The translations under genes were made by a program, and so were the position numbers. From Shouchella rhizosphaerae (GTDB lineage Bacteria; Bacillota; Bacilli; Bacillales; Bacillaceae_D), in assembly GCF_900142675.1 (NCBI RefSeq), contig NZ_FRBS01000004.1:62001-126000 (forward strand): 64,000 nucleotides of DNA, in the 5' to 3' direction. Numbering within the stretch: the stretch's first letter is position 1; each line of letters opens with the position of its first letter. Under the pieces are notes generated by a model. The model saw only the letters and a list, made by a program, of their open reading frames with translations, was not told where the DNA came from and made no database searches. Positions 37,102 to 46,447 of the stretch are shown here, piece after piece.

Positions 37102-37482
37102 TTAAGTGAGTAGTGAGTTTAATTGCTCTGGATCCCACTTAGTCACCGTCCCTTGATGAAACACCATCTTCCACTTTCCTTGCTTATTTTGCCATATCGA
37201 ACTGCGAAGCGTCCTCCTGCCGCTATTTTTGTTAATGATGAAATAAGTGGCAAGTGCCGTATCCACCGCAAGCATCCGAACTTGAAAATGGGACAATTTC
37301 CAATGAGGAACTGTTTTTTGATTTTCTGCAAATACATCCTCTTTGTGGATCACTGTACCGGAACTGCCAAATTCAAAAAAATCATCATCCAAAAGCTCAC
37401 TAAGGCGGTCGAGCGATGTCCGCACTTCTGCAGTAAGCAACGCTTCTTCTTGGCTTTTCAACAACTTCGTTAGCTCTTCCAT
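37102..37482 (-). CDS. DUF4440/SnoaL-like NTF2-fold protein
   Basis: A 126-residue cytoplasmic protein. The start MEELTKLLKSQEEALLTAEVRTSLDRLSELLDDDFFEFGSSGTV is typical of the DUF4440 branch of NTF2-like folds. The repeated pattern of strands near LATYFIINKNSGRRTLRSSIWQNKQGKWKMVFHQGT also fits. No catalytic residues can be named; relatives act as small-molecule binding or isomerase-like proteins. The ATG at 37482 follows AAGGGGG, which overlaps the stop region of the upstream GNAT gene, so the two form an operon. Confidence 0.75.
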   Translation of the reverse strand: MEELTKLLKSQEEALLTAEVRTSLDRLSELLDDDFFEFGSSGTVIHKEDVFAENQKTVPHWKLSHFQVRMLAVDTALATYFIINKNSGRRTLRSSIWQNKQGKWKMVFHQGTVTKWDPEQLNSLLT

Positions 37483-37492
37483 TGTATCCCCC

Positions 37493-38023
37493 TTATTTGA
37501 GTCTTTTTTCTGCCCATTCCTCTCGTAAAATCGCATACAAGTACTCATCCCACCAACCGCCTGACCGAGTAGGAATGCATTGCCGGCAAAATCCTTCTTT
37601 ACGCATACCAATGGTCTCCATTAACTTCCAAGAGGCGATGTTTTCCGGCTGGCACGTGGCTACAATGCGATGGAGACCGATGTTAGAGAATCCCTCCTCT
37701 ATACAAGCTTGTGCAGCTTCTGTCGCAAAGCCTCTCCTTTGCCATTTTGGATCGAATACCCAACCAATCTCATACGTATGGCCGCCAAAGTAATCAAAAA
37801 AATCAATATGCCCAATTAAAGAATCGCTGTGTTTTTCGATCACAGCAAAAGCCTTTGCATTATTACCGCTATTCGTTCTCACAAATGCTTTTGCTCCTTG
37901 TTTGTCTAATGCTCCACCTGGTATATAGTGCATGACCGCCGTTTGCCTAGCATAGTCATACAATCGGCTCCAATCGCTTTCTTGAAAAGGTCTTATGAAT
38001 AGACGGTTCGTTTCTAACTCCAT
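37493..38023 (-). CDS. GNAT acetyltransferase, RimJ/RimL type
   Basis: A 176-residue N-acetyltransferase. It opens MELETNRLFIRPFQESDWSRLYDY, then GHIDFF, EIGWVFDPKWQRRGFATEAAQACIEEGF (acetyl-CoA binding motif A) and ENIASWKLMETIGMRKEG. The substrate is unknown; the group includes protein N-terminal and drug acetylases. The ATG at 38023 sits after GGGAGG; longer upstream reading lacks a ribosome site. It is followed closely by the DUF4440-like gene. Confidence 0.88.
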   Translation of the reverse strand: MELETNRLFIRPFQESDWSRLYDYARQTAVMHYIPGGALDKQGAKAFVRTNSGNNAKAFAVIEKHSDSLIGHIDFFDYFGGHTYEIGWVFDPKWQRRGFATEAAQACIEEGFSNIGLHRIVATCQPENIASWKLMETIGMRKEGFCRQCIPTRSGGWWDEYLYAILREEWAEKRLK

Positions 38024-38128
38024 GGTCTTCCTCCCTTTCATCCTTATTTCCTCGTTTTCTTGACAGAAATACAAATAGCCTTTACGATATAATTCGGACT
38101 AAATTAATAAGATTAGAAGGTGATTTTG

Positions 38129-39376
38129 TTGTCTGTAATCGCATCATCGCAACCACACCGAGACATCCAACAGAACAAAGCACCCGCTTTAAACCGCCCG
38201 CAAAACCGGCTTGTCATTGGCGGCCTTGTGGTCGCGGCAGCGTTAACACTATTTTTGGCTTTTACACAAGATATTGTCCAACCGCTGCTCCTTGTCATCG
38301 GTTTAGGGCTTGGGTATACATTATTCCATGCTCGTTTCGGCTTTACATCGGCTTTTCGACGCCTAGCCTCTGTCGGCAACGGCCAAGCGATCCGTGCCCA
38401 TATGGTCATGCTTGCTGTTGCTTGTTCTTTATTTGCGCCGATTCTCGCAATAGGCACAACATTTTTTGGCGCTGAAGCCACAGGCAACGTCTCGCCTGTT
38501 GGCGTCAGTTTGATTGTCGGCGCCTTTTTGTTCGGCATCGGCATGCAGCTTGGCGGCGGCTGTGCCTCAGGGACTTTGTATGCCGTTGGCGGCGGCCGTT
38601 CTGTTATGTTTATTACGCTATTATTCTTTATCATCGGTTCAACAATTGGCGCTGCACACTTTAGCTTTTGGATGAACGATATGCCAGCCGCAGAACCGTT
38701 TTCCCTTGCTACGTCGACGAACCTTGGCTACGGCGGTGCTTGGCTCGTATCGTTGTTGATTTTTGGGGCCGCCATCCTGTTGTCGCTCTGGATTGAGAAA
38801 AAACGCAACCCGCCGAAAATGGCTGCTTTGCCGTCAGCAAGTGGGTGGAAACGGATTTTCCGCGGTTCGTGGCCACTTATGGCCGCTGCAGTTGCCTTGG
38901 CAGTGCTTAATGCGCTTACTCTTCTTACGCGCGGTTCGCCATGGGGTGTAACGTCAGCTTTCACGCTCTGGGGCTCAAAAGCAGCAGACGCGCTTGGATT
39001 TAATGTAGAAAGTTGGGGTTACTGGCAAGGCAACATTGACGCGCTCCATGCGTCCATTTTCGCCGATACGACAACCGTATTGAACTTTGGCGTCATTTTA
39101 GGAGCCTTTATTGCGTCTGCCGCAGGTGGCTTATTCAAATTCTCAAACATTACCGCCAAAAATGCCGCAGCATCCGTGATTGGCGGATTGCTTATGGGCT
39201 ACGGCGCACGCCTTGCTTTTGGCTGTAACGTCGGCGCTTATTTTAGCGGCATTGCTTCCTTTAGTGCCCATGGCTATATTTGGGGGGTAATGGCACTTGG
39301 CGGTACCTTTTTGGCTCTCTATTTACGGCCTCTTTTTGGCCTTTCCGTACCAAAACCGAAAGACACATTTTGTTAA
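38129..39376 (+). CDS. YeeE/YedE (TsuA-like) thiosulfate/sulfur-compound transporter
   Basis: Membrane protein of about 415 residues with 10 or more spans, DUF395 family. Bacterial TsuA imports thiosulfate through conserved cysteines. Matching motifs here are GIGMQLGGGCASGTLYAVGGG and YGARLAFGCNVGAYFSGIAS, in the two pseudo-symmetric halves. The start is uncertain. Reading from GTG 38120 overlaps the AGAAGGTG ribosome site, so TTG at 38129 is chosen. It is single-gene, ending in a strong terminator. Some 8 kb away lies the sulfate transporter cluster, but no tusA-like partner adjoins. Confidence 0.85.
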   Translation: MSVIASSQPHRDIQQNKAPALNRPQNRLVIGGLVVAAALTLFLAFTQDIVQPLLLVIGLGLGYTLFHARFGFTSAFRRLASVGNGQAIRAHMVMLAVACSLFAPILAIGTTFFGAEATGNVSPVGVSLIVGAFLFGIGMQLGGGCASGTLYAVGGGRSVMFITLLFFIIGSTIGAAHFSFWMNDMPAAEPFSLATSTNLGYGGAWLVSLLIFGAAILLSLWIEKKRNPPKMAALPSASGWKRIFRGSWPLMAAAVALAVLNALTLLTRGSPWGVTSAFTLWGSKAADALGFNVESWGYWQGNIDALHASIFADTTTVLNFGVILGAFIASAAGGLFKFSNITAKNAAASVIGGLLMGYGARLAFGCNVGAYFSGIASFSAHGYIWGVMALGGTFLALYLRPLFGLSVPKPKDTFC

Positions 39377-39381
39377 ACCGA

Positions 39382-39416
39382 ACCGGCTTGGGAATCTTCT
39401 CCAGCCGGTTTTTTTG
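39382..39416 (+). terminator. Terminator after the TsuA-like gene
   Basis: Stem AACCGGCT/AGCCGGTT with a 14-nt loop followed by TTTTTGT. Confidence 0.88.
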
Positions 39417-39481
39417 TGCGCTGACGCCTTCAATTGAGGTTATTGTAGCATAGTGGCAGATGGGCGAAAAAAATTTTCCTA

Positions 39482-39527
39482 AAAAAACAAAAAAGTTTGG
39501 CGCTGTAATGGACTAAATCGCCAAACT
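39482..39527 (-). terminator. Minus-strand terminator-like hairpin without a gene
   Basis: AGTTTGGCG/CGCCAAACT (39494-39502 and 39519-39527). On the minus strand a long T-rich tract follows; on the plus strand there is none. No minus-strand gene ends here, so it may stop antisense transcription. Confidence 0.5.
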
Positions 39528-39608
39528 ATTGTATGGTGTTTATTATAGAAATTTTCATTCGATATAATGGCATAATCGTTCTTATTTTAAAGAGTAGGAG
39601 GACACCCC

Positions 39609-40595
39609 ATGAGAAAACATCTTTTATTTACGGTTGCACTTACATCTATAGCTGGCCTTCTTGTTGCTTGCGGAAGCACAGAGCAATCAGGCGAAGCGGA
39701 AAGAGAACGTGTTGAAATTGGCATTGTCCAGTACGCTGACCATCCTTCATTGGACCAAGCAACAGAAGGGTTCCGCGCAGCGCTTGAGGACTCAGCGCTC
39801 AACGTAACATTTGACGAAAACAACGCGAACGGAGATGCCAATACGTTGCAAACGATCGCTGACAAGCTTATTGGCAATGAAGTTGACCTAGTATTTGCCA
39901 ATGCTACACCAGCAGCACAGATTATGGCCTCATCGATAACGGAAGTCCCTATTCTGTTTACCTCTGTTACGGACCCAGTAGGGGCTCAACTTGTCGATTC
40001 ATTAGAAGAGCCAGGGGGAAATGTATCAGGCACGGTTGACTTCCATCCAGAAGCGATTGAAAAATCAATCGCATTAATGGATGAAGAGTTCGACCTCGAA
40101 CGGATTGGCATGGTCTATAACGCTGGCGAGCAAAACTCGCAACACCAAGTGAACCTTGCCAAAGAAGCTGCTGAAGCTAGGGGAATGTCCATTGTTGAGG
40201 CAACGGTGCAAACATCTGCTGACGTGCAAACGGCGACAGAAAGCTTAATTGGCGACATCGACGCCCTTTATATCATTACAGATAATGATGTTGTTGCTGG
40301 ATTGGATGCCGTTATCGGCGTCGCGGAAAGAGAGCAATTGCCATTATTTGTAGGTGAAATGGACTCTGTCGAAGCAGGAGGGCTTGCTGGTTTTGGCTTT
40401 TCTTATTACGACATTGGCTACAAGGCAGGAGAAATGGCCGTTGAGATTTTAAATGATGGAGCCGATGTAAGCACGATGTCCGTTGAGCTGCCGCCAGAAC
40501 TCAATTTAGTGTTTAACCGCGGTGCGGCGGAACGAATGGGAATTGAATGGCAAGACAATTGGGAAGAGCTTGCTGATGAGGTCATCGATGAGTAA
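39609..40595 (+). CDS. ABC transporter substrate-binding lipoprotein, TrpX type
   Basis: Extracellular lipoprotein of 328 residues in family PF04392 (TrpX-like). The signal peptide ends in lipobox LLVACGS (Cys about 21). The periplasmic-binding-protein fold follows: VEIGIVQYADHPSLDQATEGFRAAL, ANGDANTLQTIADKLI, LVFANATPAAQIM and TSVTDPVGAQLVDSLEEPGGNVSG. In several Firmicutes this type takes up tryptophan or other aromatic amino acids under T-box control. I see no T-box here, so the substrate stays open. A -10-like TATAAT lies at 39563-39568; the ATG follows AGGAGG closely. First gene of three. Confidence 0.88.
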   Translation: MRKHLLFTVALTSIAGLLVACGSTEQSGEAERERVEIGIVQYADHPSLDQATEGFRAALEDSALNVTFDENNANGDANTLQTIADKLIGNEVDLVFANATPAAQIMASSITEVPILFTSVTDPVGAQLVDSLEEPGGNVSGTVDFHPEAIEKSIALMDEEFDLERIGMVYNAGEQNSQHQVNLAKEAAEARGMSIVEATVQTSADVQTATESLIGDIDALYIITDNDVVAGLDAVIGVAEREQLPLFVGEMDSVEAGGLAGFGFSYYDIGYKAGEMAVEILNDGADVSTMSVELPPELNLVFNRGAAERMGIEWQDNWEELADEVIDE

Positions 40596-40616
40596 CACGA
40601 AGGAAGTGAAAACCGG

Positions 40617-41627
40617 ATGTTTACCGCTGTTTTTGGAGCTGTAGAGCTCGGCTTAATTTATGGAATCATGGCGCTCGGCGTCTACTTGTCATTCCGGATT
40701 CTCGATTTTCCTGATTTGACCGTTGACGGCAGCTACGTAACAGGTGCTGCCGTTGCTGCGATTATGATCACAAGCGGCTACTCGCCATTGCTTGCTACGT
40801 TTTGCGCCCTTGTTGTCGGCTTTATCGCCGGTTGCTTAACAGGAACGCTTCATACAAAAGGAAAAATCAATCCCCTTTTATCCGGAATTTTAATGATGAT
40901 TGCTTTATATTCGATTAACTTGCGGATTATGGGCAACAGCCCAAACATCTCGCTGATGCGTGAGGATTCATTGCTGACTGTTTTTACAGACTGGTGGGCA
41001 GGATTGCCGATTGACAACGCGGTCAATGGCGCCTTAACTTCGATTGGGCTAGGCGGATTTACTCCATCAAGCTGGTCAATCCTTGTGTTCGTCATTGTCC
41101 TCGTCTTAGCAGTCAAGCTTGTCATTGACTTCTTTTTAAAAACGGAGTCAGGCCTTGCCTTGCGTGCAACTGGCGACAACCCGAAAATGATCCGCAGCTT
41201 ATCAGCTAATACAGACCGCCTTAAAATCATCGGCCTCGGCATGTCCAATGCCTTCGTTGCACTAGCCGGTGCAACCGCGGCCCAGTATACAAAATTTGCT
41301 GACGTCAACATGGGCATTGGGATGATTATTATCGGGCTTGCTTCTGTCATTATTGGTGAAGCCCTGTTTGGCAAAGGATCGCTCGTTAAGATTACATTTG
41401 CCGTCATTATTGGCGCTGTTGTCTACCGCATCATTATTGCACTGGCGCTTCGCGTTGAGTTTTTAGAAGCAGGCGATTTGCGGTTAATCACAGCAGTGAT
41501 CGTCATTTGCGCCCTTGTTGTACCAATGCTGATCGAGCAGTCACGCAACAAAAGCCGCAAAGCAAAACGGCTTAAAGCGATTCAGCAAGAAAGAAAGGAG
41601 GCCAGCAGCCTTGCTTCGCCTAAATGA
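40617..41627 (+). CDS. ABC transporter permease, TrpY type
   Basis: Membrane permease of 336 residues with about eight spans, of the branched-chain-amino-acid/ribose permease superfamily in its TrpY-like branch. It shows GLIYGIMALGVYLSFRILDFPDLTVDGSYVTGAAV and GNSPNISLMREDSLLT. Later it has ALRATGDNPKMIRSLSANTDRLKIIGLGMSNAFVALAGA, the coupling region. The tail is strongly basic. It follows the lipoprotein gene by 21 bases and overlaps the ATPase gene by 17. Confidence 0.9.
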   Translation: MFTAVFGAVELGLIYGIMALGVYLSFRILDFPDLTVDGSYVTGAAVAAIMITSGYSPLLATFCALVVGFIAGCLTGTLHTKGKINPLLSGILMMIALYSINLRIMGNSPNISLMREDSLLTVFTDWWAGLPIDNAVNGALTSIGLGGFTPSSWSILVFVIVLVLAVKLVIDFFLKTESGLALRATGDNPKMIRSLSANTDRLKIIGLGMSNAFVALAGATAAQYTKFADVNMGIGMIIIGLASVIIGEALFGKGSLVKITFAVIIGAVVYRIIIALALRVEFLEAGDLRLITAVIVICALVVPMLIEQSRNKSRKAKRLKAIQQERKEASSLASPK

Positions 41628-42408
41628 TGTTTATAAAGTCTTTAACGAAGGCTCTGTTGATGAAAAAATGGCGCTCCAGTCAATCAATCTCACACTGGAA
41701 GAAGGCGACTTTGTTACTGTGATCGGCAGCAACGGCGCCGGCAAATCAACATTGATGAATTTAATTGCTGGCCACCTGGCGCCTGATGTCGGCACGATTG
41801 ACATTAACGGAAACAATGTCACCAATCTCCCTGAACACGAACGGGCTAAACTAATTGGCCGTGTGTTCCAGGACCCGCAAGCAGGCACAGCTCCTTCGAT
41901 GACGATTGAGGAAAACATGGCAATGGCGTACAGCCGCGCCAAAAGGCGATCGTTTTTTCGGATCGGGGTAACCAAAAACAGGCGCGCTCTTTTCAAGGAA
42001 CAACTTGCCTCGCTAGGCATGGGCTTAGAAGACCGTTTAACGGCTAAAGTCGGATTTCTGTCAGGTGGGGAACGGCAAGCGTTGTCGCTTTTGATGGCGA
42101 CTTTTACAAACCCGTCAATTTTATTGCTAGATGAACATACAGCTGCACTCGATCCATCCCGGGCCGAACTGATTACAGATAAAACACGGGAAATTGTTAG
42201 CAAAACCAAATTAACAACACTGATGGTCACCCATAATATGCAGCAAGCATTGGATCTTGGCAATCGGTTGATTATGATGGACAAAGGACAGGTTATTTTT
42301 GAGGCAACAGCAGCCGAAAAGCGGAAACTGACCGTCGAAAAGCTGCTAAGTGAATTCCAAAAAATTCGCGGCGGCCAATTTGCCGATGATCGGGCCGTTT
42401 TAAGTTGA
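41611..42408 (+). CDS. ABC transporter ATP-binding protein, TrpZ type
   Basis: Cytoplasmic ATPase of 265 residues completing the importer. Walker A GSNGAGKST, Q-loop RVFQDPQAGTAPSMTIEENM, signature LSGGERQALSLLMA, Walker B ILLLDEHTAALD and H-loop VTHNMQQAL. The Walker B stretch DEHTAALDP, with His instead of Pro after the Glu, is the TrpZ-group pattern. TTG start directly after AAAGGAGGCCAGCAGCC, inside the permease's end. Confidence 0.9.
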   Translation: MLRLNDVYKVFNEGSVDEKMALQSINLTLEEGDFVTVIGSNGAGKSTLMNLIAGHLAPDVGTIDINGNNVTNLPEHERAKLIGRVFQDPQAGTAPSMTIEENMAMAYSRAKRRSFFRIGVTKNRRALFKEQLASLGMGLEDRLTAKVGFLSGGERQALSLLMATFTNPSILLLDEHTAALDPSRAELITDKTREIVSKTKLTTLMVTHNMQQALDLGNRLIMMDKGQVIFEATAAEKRKLTVEKLLSEFQKIRGGQFADDRAVLS

Positions 42409-42472
42409 GGCAACGCTTTATGTCTGGATAATGGCGGCTATGTGGCTCCATTAATCGGAAACGTTACAGTCC

Positions 42473-42508
42473 AAGGGCATTCACTAACAAACATAAGTGA
42501 ATGCCCTT
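42473..42508. terminator. Hairpin between convergent genes
   Basis: A 13-bp perfect stem AAGGGCATTCACT/AGTGAATGCCCTT with a 10-nt loop. U-runs are weak on both sides. It is placed to end both the TrpZ-type gene and the FemAB-like gene. Confidence 0.6.
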
Positions 42509-42513
42509 CATGT

Positions 42514-43524
42514 TTAGAATGCAGGCTGATGTTGCCTGCTAGGAGAAGTCACTCCAAGGTTCAACTCTGTTTCAAACTCAACCCCGGGAGTACGAACGGC
42601 TAAGTCATACCTTGGCTTCTTTGTTTCATCTGTAAAAAAACCACAGCCAATGGCGTCTCCTTTAGCTAGAAATACTGGATTATTTAGCAAAAAATGTTTT
42701 ATAGCAGGGGATTCGATATTTGCACTTAACAACACCCGCTTGTCCGCGAAAGCAGCAGGCGGCCATTTCACCGTTGTAGCAAAGCGCTTTTTATACTGGA
42801 CCGTTCCTTTCGACAAAAACGGTTCACCGCCTTGGAAGTCGACCTCATCGATGTCTGACTCTCCACATGCCCATTCCAGCAAAAAGTCATAAACGGCAGC
42901 TTGCGCGCCACTTTGGCGATGCCGTGCCTCTCCGCCAGCTACCCCTATCAACCTTGCGTCTAAACGGCGATGTGCTTTGTTTATTGCGCACAAACCACCG
43001 CTAACGGCAAGCCCGTTTTCTTTAACAAGAAACAGCTTTCCGCTCTTAAATAATTTTTCAAAGGCAGTATCCACCGGTTCACTGATCGCGCTGTCCCCAT
43101 GGCGATTATCGATTGTCGGCTTGTGCATATTATAATAAAACGCAAAAAAATCACTTTCTTTTTCTGCTACCTCATACACAAACCTGCCTTCATTTTTGCG
43201 GCGCCGTTTCCTTTCTTGTTTGGCCATCGATTGGACCAGTTCAGAAAACGGTCGCCTTGTGTCAACCGCTTGGTGGATACGGAATGGCAAAGTCCATACG
43301 CCATCTGGCACCGCTCTTTTTTCGGCCTCGCCCTTGCCAACAATTTCCAATCGCAAATCGCCTTCCTTTTCAATTTTGCATTCTGTTTCTGTTACTGGCT
43401 CGTTGCCAAAAAGGCGTTGTTTGACAAACGGGAACAGCCAGTGCTTGTCTTCCGTTGCGCCGATAAACTGGAGGGAGATTTCTTCGCCATTTACATTGCC
43501 GAACGCCTCGGTTCCATATGGCAT
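42514..43524 (-). CDS. FemAB/GNAT-like acyltransferase
   Basis: A 336-residue cytoplasmic protein with the Acetyltransf_6 (BioF2/FemAB-like) fold. Evidence is AFYYNMHKPTIDNRHGD, GKLFLVKENGLAVSGGLCAINKAHRRLDARLIGV and a late DFQGGEPFLSKGTVQYKKRFATTV, equal to the family's closing motif in which a chain is recognised by its growth of a Lys-Arg-Phe loop. Relatives transfer acyl or aminoacyl groups to sugars, lipids or peptidoglycan precursors; the substrate here is unknown. The ATG at 43524 follows GAGGTG; the upstream extension has no ribosome site. Confidence 0.65.
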   Translation of the reverse strand: MPYGTEAFGNVNGEEISLQFIGATEDKHWLFPFVKQRLFGNEPVTETECKIEKEGDLRLEIVGKGEAEKRAVPDGVWTLPFRIHQAVDTRRPFSELVQSMAKQERKRRRKNEGRFVYEVAEKESDFFAFYYNMHKPTIDNRHGDSAISEPVDTAFEKLFKSGKLFLVKENGLAVSGGLCAINKAHRRLDARLIGVAGGEARHRQSGAQAAVYDFLLEWACGESDIDEVDFQGGEPFLSKGTVQYKKRFATTVKWPPAAFADKRVLLSANIESPAIKHFLLNNPVFLAKGDAIGCGFFTDETKKPRYDLAVRTPGVEFETELNLGVTSPSRQHQPAF

Positions 43525-43619
43525 TAGCAGCACCTCTATTCCAATTTTTACATTTGCCTTTATTGTACCATTTCTTCTCAATTTTTACATCCATCGATAT
43601 TTGATAAACGTTAACATTC

Positions 43620-43653
43620 AAAAAAGCAATCCTATTCATCAGATTGCTTTTTT
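43620..43653. terminator. Terminator after cysA
   Basis: Stem AAAAAAGCAATC/GATTGCTTTTTT with a 10-nt loop. It ends the sulfate transporter operon on the minus strand. Confidence 0.9.
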
Positions 43654-43662
43654 GAATGAGAA

Positions 43663-44736
43663 CTAAATGGTATAATCGCTTACTTGGAAGACGCCTAGTT
43701 TTTCTGGTCGAATGTACGCTTTATCACCGATAGAAAGCCCCAATTGCGCAAAAGTTTTTTTAGGTTGCTGAATCTCAATCGTATCGCCTTCTCCAGCCCA
43801 TTTTGCTTCAATAAATACAATGGGCCCTACAGGATGGACGGAAACAATATCAACTTGCAAATCCCCTTCGCCTTCATACGTTTTGGAAACAGCGATTTCA
43901 TGGGGGCGAGCATAGCCAACGACTGGTCCATTTGTCGTAGCATCGATTGCAGCAAGCTCCCACTTGGCACCGGCAACGGCTAATTTCCCAGATTGGCTAA
44001 CGCCTTTAAACGGATAGGCATTGCCTAGAAATTCGTAAACGAATGGGCTGTTTGGCTCCTCATATACTTCCGTTGGCGTGCCAGCCTGTTCAATCTCGCC
44101 TTTATTCATCACGACAATTTTATCTGCAACATCTAGCGCTTCTTCTTGGTCGTGTGTAACAAACACAGTCGTAATCCCTGTTTCTTTGTGCAACGTCCTT
44201 AGCCAGCGCCTTAGTTCTTTCCGCACTTGGGCATCAAGGGCGCCAAATGGCTCATCAAGCAACAGCACTTCAGGCTTAATCGCCAGCGCCCGGGCAAGGG
44301 CGACTCGTTGGCGTTGGCCGCCAGAAAGCTCTGATGGGCGGCGCTTTTCAAGTCCTTCTAGCTTGACAAGCGCCAGCAGCTGTTCGACAATGCTTTTAAT
44401 CTCTGCTTTGCTTGGCCGTTCCGATCGTTTTAAAACATTCAAGCCATAAGCAATGTTCTGCTCAACCGTCATATGGGCAAATAATGCATAGTGTTGGAAC
44501 ACGAATCCCACTTTTCGTTTTCTTGGATTAACGTTTGTGACATGTTTTCCATTGATCCAAACTTCTCCAGAGTCAACTGCTTCAAGGCCAGCGATCATTC
44601 GCAAAAGCGTTGTTTTCCCCGATCCCGAGGGTCCGAGCAAAGCAAGCAACTCACCTTGCTCTACCCGTAAATCTACTTGCTTTAAAACATGGGTGTTCCC
44701 AAAGCGTTTGTCAATTTTGTTCAGTAAGATCGTCAT
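43663..44736 (-). CDS. cysA: Sulfate/thiosulfate ABC transporter ATP-binding protein
   Basis: Cytoplasmic ATPase of 357 residues. Walker [11 protein letters not shown]-loop [14 protein letters not shown], signature [16 protein letters not shown], Walker [14 protein letters not shown]-loop [11 protein letters not shown]-terminal TOBE-like regulatory domain (about 240-357) begins near [11 protein letters not shown]. The Q-loop [10 protein letters not shown] and KVGFVFQH are the CysA pattern. ATG after AAGGAGGAGCT. It overlaps cysW by 26 bases. Last gene of sbp-cysT-cysW-cysA. Confidence 0.94.
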   Translation of the reverse strand: MTILLNKIDKRFGNTHVLKQVDLRVEQGELLALLGPSGSGKTTLLRMIAGLEAVDSGEVWINGKHVTNVNPRKRKVGFVFQHYALFAHMTVEQNIAYGLNVLKRSERPSKAEIKSIVEQLLALVKLEGLEKRRPSELSGGQRQRVALARALAIKPEVLLLDEPFGALDAQVRKELRRWLRTLHKETGITTVFVTHDQEEALDVADKIVVMNKGEIEQAGTPTEVYEEPNSPFVYEFLGNAYPFKGVSQSGKLAVAGAKWELAAIDATTNGPVVGYARPHEIAVSKTYEGEGDLQVDIVSVHPVGPIVFIEAKWAGEGDTIEIQQPKKTFAQLGLSIGDKAYIRPEKLGVFQVSDYTI

Positions 44737-45547
44737 AGCTCCTCCTTTTTTGCCGCCACTCTACCCATTGTTTAACGCCAATTGTAACGAGCGCAAATAG
44801 CGACATGAGCGCCGCTACTGCAAAAGAAGCAGTAAATTGGTATTCATTGTACAAAATTTCAATATGTAAAGGCATTGTATTTGTTTGTCCCCGAATGCGC
44901 CCAGACACAACTGATACAGCACCAAATTCGCCTATCGCCCTGGCACTGCATAGAATGACGCCGTATAAAAGCCCCCATTTAATCGCGGGAAGCGTGACAT
45001 GCCAAAATGTCCGCCATCCGCCTGCCCCAAGTGTGAGCGAAGCTTCTTCCGCTTCAGAACCTTGTGCTTCCATTAACGGAATGAGTTCCCTTGCAATAAA
45101 AGGCAATGTCACAAACATCGTGGCCAGCACAATGCCTGGGACGGCGAAAATGATTTGGAAACCTTGTGCTTGAAGCCATTCGCCAAAAAAGCCGTGAACA
45201 CCATATAACAAAATAAACACTAGACCCGCAATAACGGGTGACACAGCAAAAGGAACTTCAATTAAGGTGATGAGCAACTGCCTTCCTCGAAAACGGAATT
45301 TTGTCAATAGCCACGCTGCCGACAAGCCAAACAACAGTTGCAACGGCACGGTAATTACGGTCACAAGCAGCGTAAGCTGAATCGCTGAACGTGCAGCAGG
45401 CTCATTAATCGCTGCCAAAAACACTGTTAGCCCTTGTGAAAACGCCCCTGCAAAAATGACGATAAGCGGGAGCAATAAAAAAGCACCTAAAAACAAAAAA
45501 GCGACAATGATTAATAGGAATTGACTCCACGTTTTGCGGCTGTTTAT
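44711..45547 (-). CDS. cysW: Sulfate ABC transporter permease CysW, apparent ATA start
   Basis: Membrane permease of about 278 residues and six spans. It has the EAA loop [38 protein letters not shown] and [24 protein letters not shown], which is CysW-like. The first standard start codon is TTG at 45496, inside the first span ([17 protein letters not shown]). The natural start lies further up: the reading frame is open back to the cysT stop. Its only suitable codon is ATA at 45547, eight bases after AAAAGGGGG. Starting at the TTG would trim a basic tail (NSRKTWSQ) and the first turn of the helix. Boundary is inference. Confidence 0.8.
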   Translation of the reverse strand: MNSRKTWSQFLLIIVAFLFLGAFLLLPLIVIFAGAFSQGLTVFLAAINEPAARSAIQLTLLVTVITVPLQLLFGLSAAWLLTKFRFRGRQLLITLIEVPFAVSPVIAGLVFILLYGVHGFFGEWLQAQGFQIIFAVPGIVLATMFVTLPFIARELIPLMEAQGSEAEEASLTLGAGGWRTFWHVTLPAIKWGLLYGVILCSARAIGEFGAVSVVSGRIRGQTNTMPLHIEILYNEYQFTASFAVAALMSLFALVTIGVKQWVEWRQKRRSYDDLTEQN

Positions 45548-45550
45548 TTT

Positions 45551-46375
45551 TTACGCCCCCTTTTGCCCTAATCGTTTTGACAATAGCCACTGCAAGCCAT
45601 TGGTAAGCAGCAACAGCAAGAATGACACGACTAGCATAACGACCGCAATCGCGGTAGCGCCCCCGTAGTCAAATTGCTCAAGCTTCGTCATAATCAAAAG
45701 CGGCACTATTTCTGTTTGCATCGGCATATTCCCAGCAATAAACACAACTGAACCGTATTCACCTAGCGCCCTGGCAAAGGCAAGCGCCATACCGGCTAAT
45801 AGTGCCGGGGCCAACACCGGAAAAATGACTGTTAAAAATGTTTTTACTGGCGTTGCTCCTAAAAGAGCGGACGCTTCTTCTACTTCCTTGTCGAGGTTTT
45901 TAAGCACAGGTTCAACCATCCGGACAACAAATGGCAAGCCAATAAAAGTTAACGCGATCGTGACGCCAATCGGCGTAAAGGCAACCTCTATGCCTAAAGG
46001 CGCAAGCAATGACCCAATCCAGCCATTTTCCGTATAGAGGCTTGTTAAGGCGATGCCCGCTACGGCTGTCGGTAAAGCAAACGGCAAATCGATCATGCCA
46101 TCCATCAATCGTTTCCCGAAAAACGAGTAGCGTGCCATCACCCATGCCACTAATAGCCCAAACACGCCATTGATGAATGCCGCCATCAAGGCAGCCGAGA
46201 AGCTTAATCGAAATGCGGCGAACACGCGGGGGTCATTTACGGCATTCCAAAACGTTTCCCAGCCGTTGTGGACAGTAAACAACAGCAATGCAGCTAATGG
46301 AATGAGCACCACAAAGCTCAAATAGAGCATTGTAAATCCAAAGCTTAAGCCAAATCCCGGCAATATCCGTTTCAT
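45551..46375 (-). CDS. cysT: Sulfate ABC transporter permease CysT
   Basis: Membrane permease of 274 residues and six spans. It has DGMIDLPFALPTAVAGIALTSLY, the EAA loop LKNLDKEVEEASALLGATPVKTFLTVIFPVLAPALLAG, and RALGEYGSVVFIAGNMPMQTEIVPLLI, typical of CysT/CysU. It pairs with CysW, whose frame continues directly past the CysT stop codon. ATG start about 70 bases behind the binding-protein gene. Confidence 0.92.
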   Translation of the reverse strand: MKRILPGFGLSFGFTMLYLSFVVLIPLAALLLFTVHNGWETFWNAVNDPRVFAAFRLSFSAALMAAFINGVFGLLVAWVMARYSFFGKRLMDGMIDLPFALPTAVAGIALTSLYTENGWIGSLLAPLGIEVAFTPIGVTIALTFIGLPFVVRMVEPVLKNLDKEVEEASALLGATPVKTFLTVIFPVLAPALLAGMALAFARALGEYGSVVFIAGNMPMQTEIVPLLIMTKLEQFDYGGATAIAVVMLVVSFLLLLLTNGLQWLLSKRLGQKGA

Positions 46376-46447
46376 AGCAAACTCCTATCGTCTGTTTTTC
46401 TAGTTGTTCCATGCTGCTTATGGAACATCAAGGCGGCAACGCTCACC

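Noticed and set aside
39417-39608. T-box leader before the TrpXYZ-type operon
   Set aside because: The gap is short and the conserved T-box bulge sequence is not found.
44711-46375. CysT-CysW gene fusion by read-through
   Set aside because: The TAA is followed by a plausible ribosome site and the two proteins are normally separate; kept only as an alternative to the ATA start.
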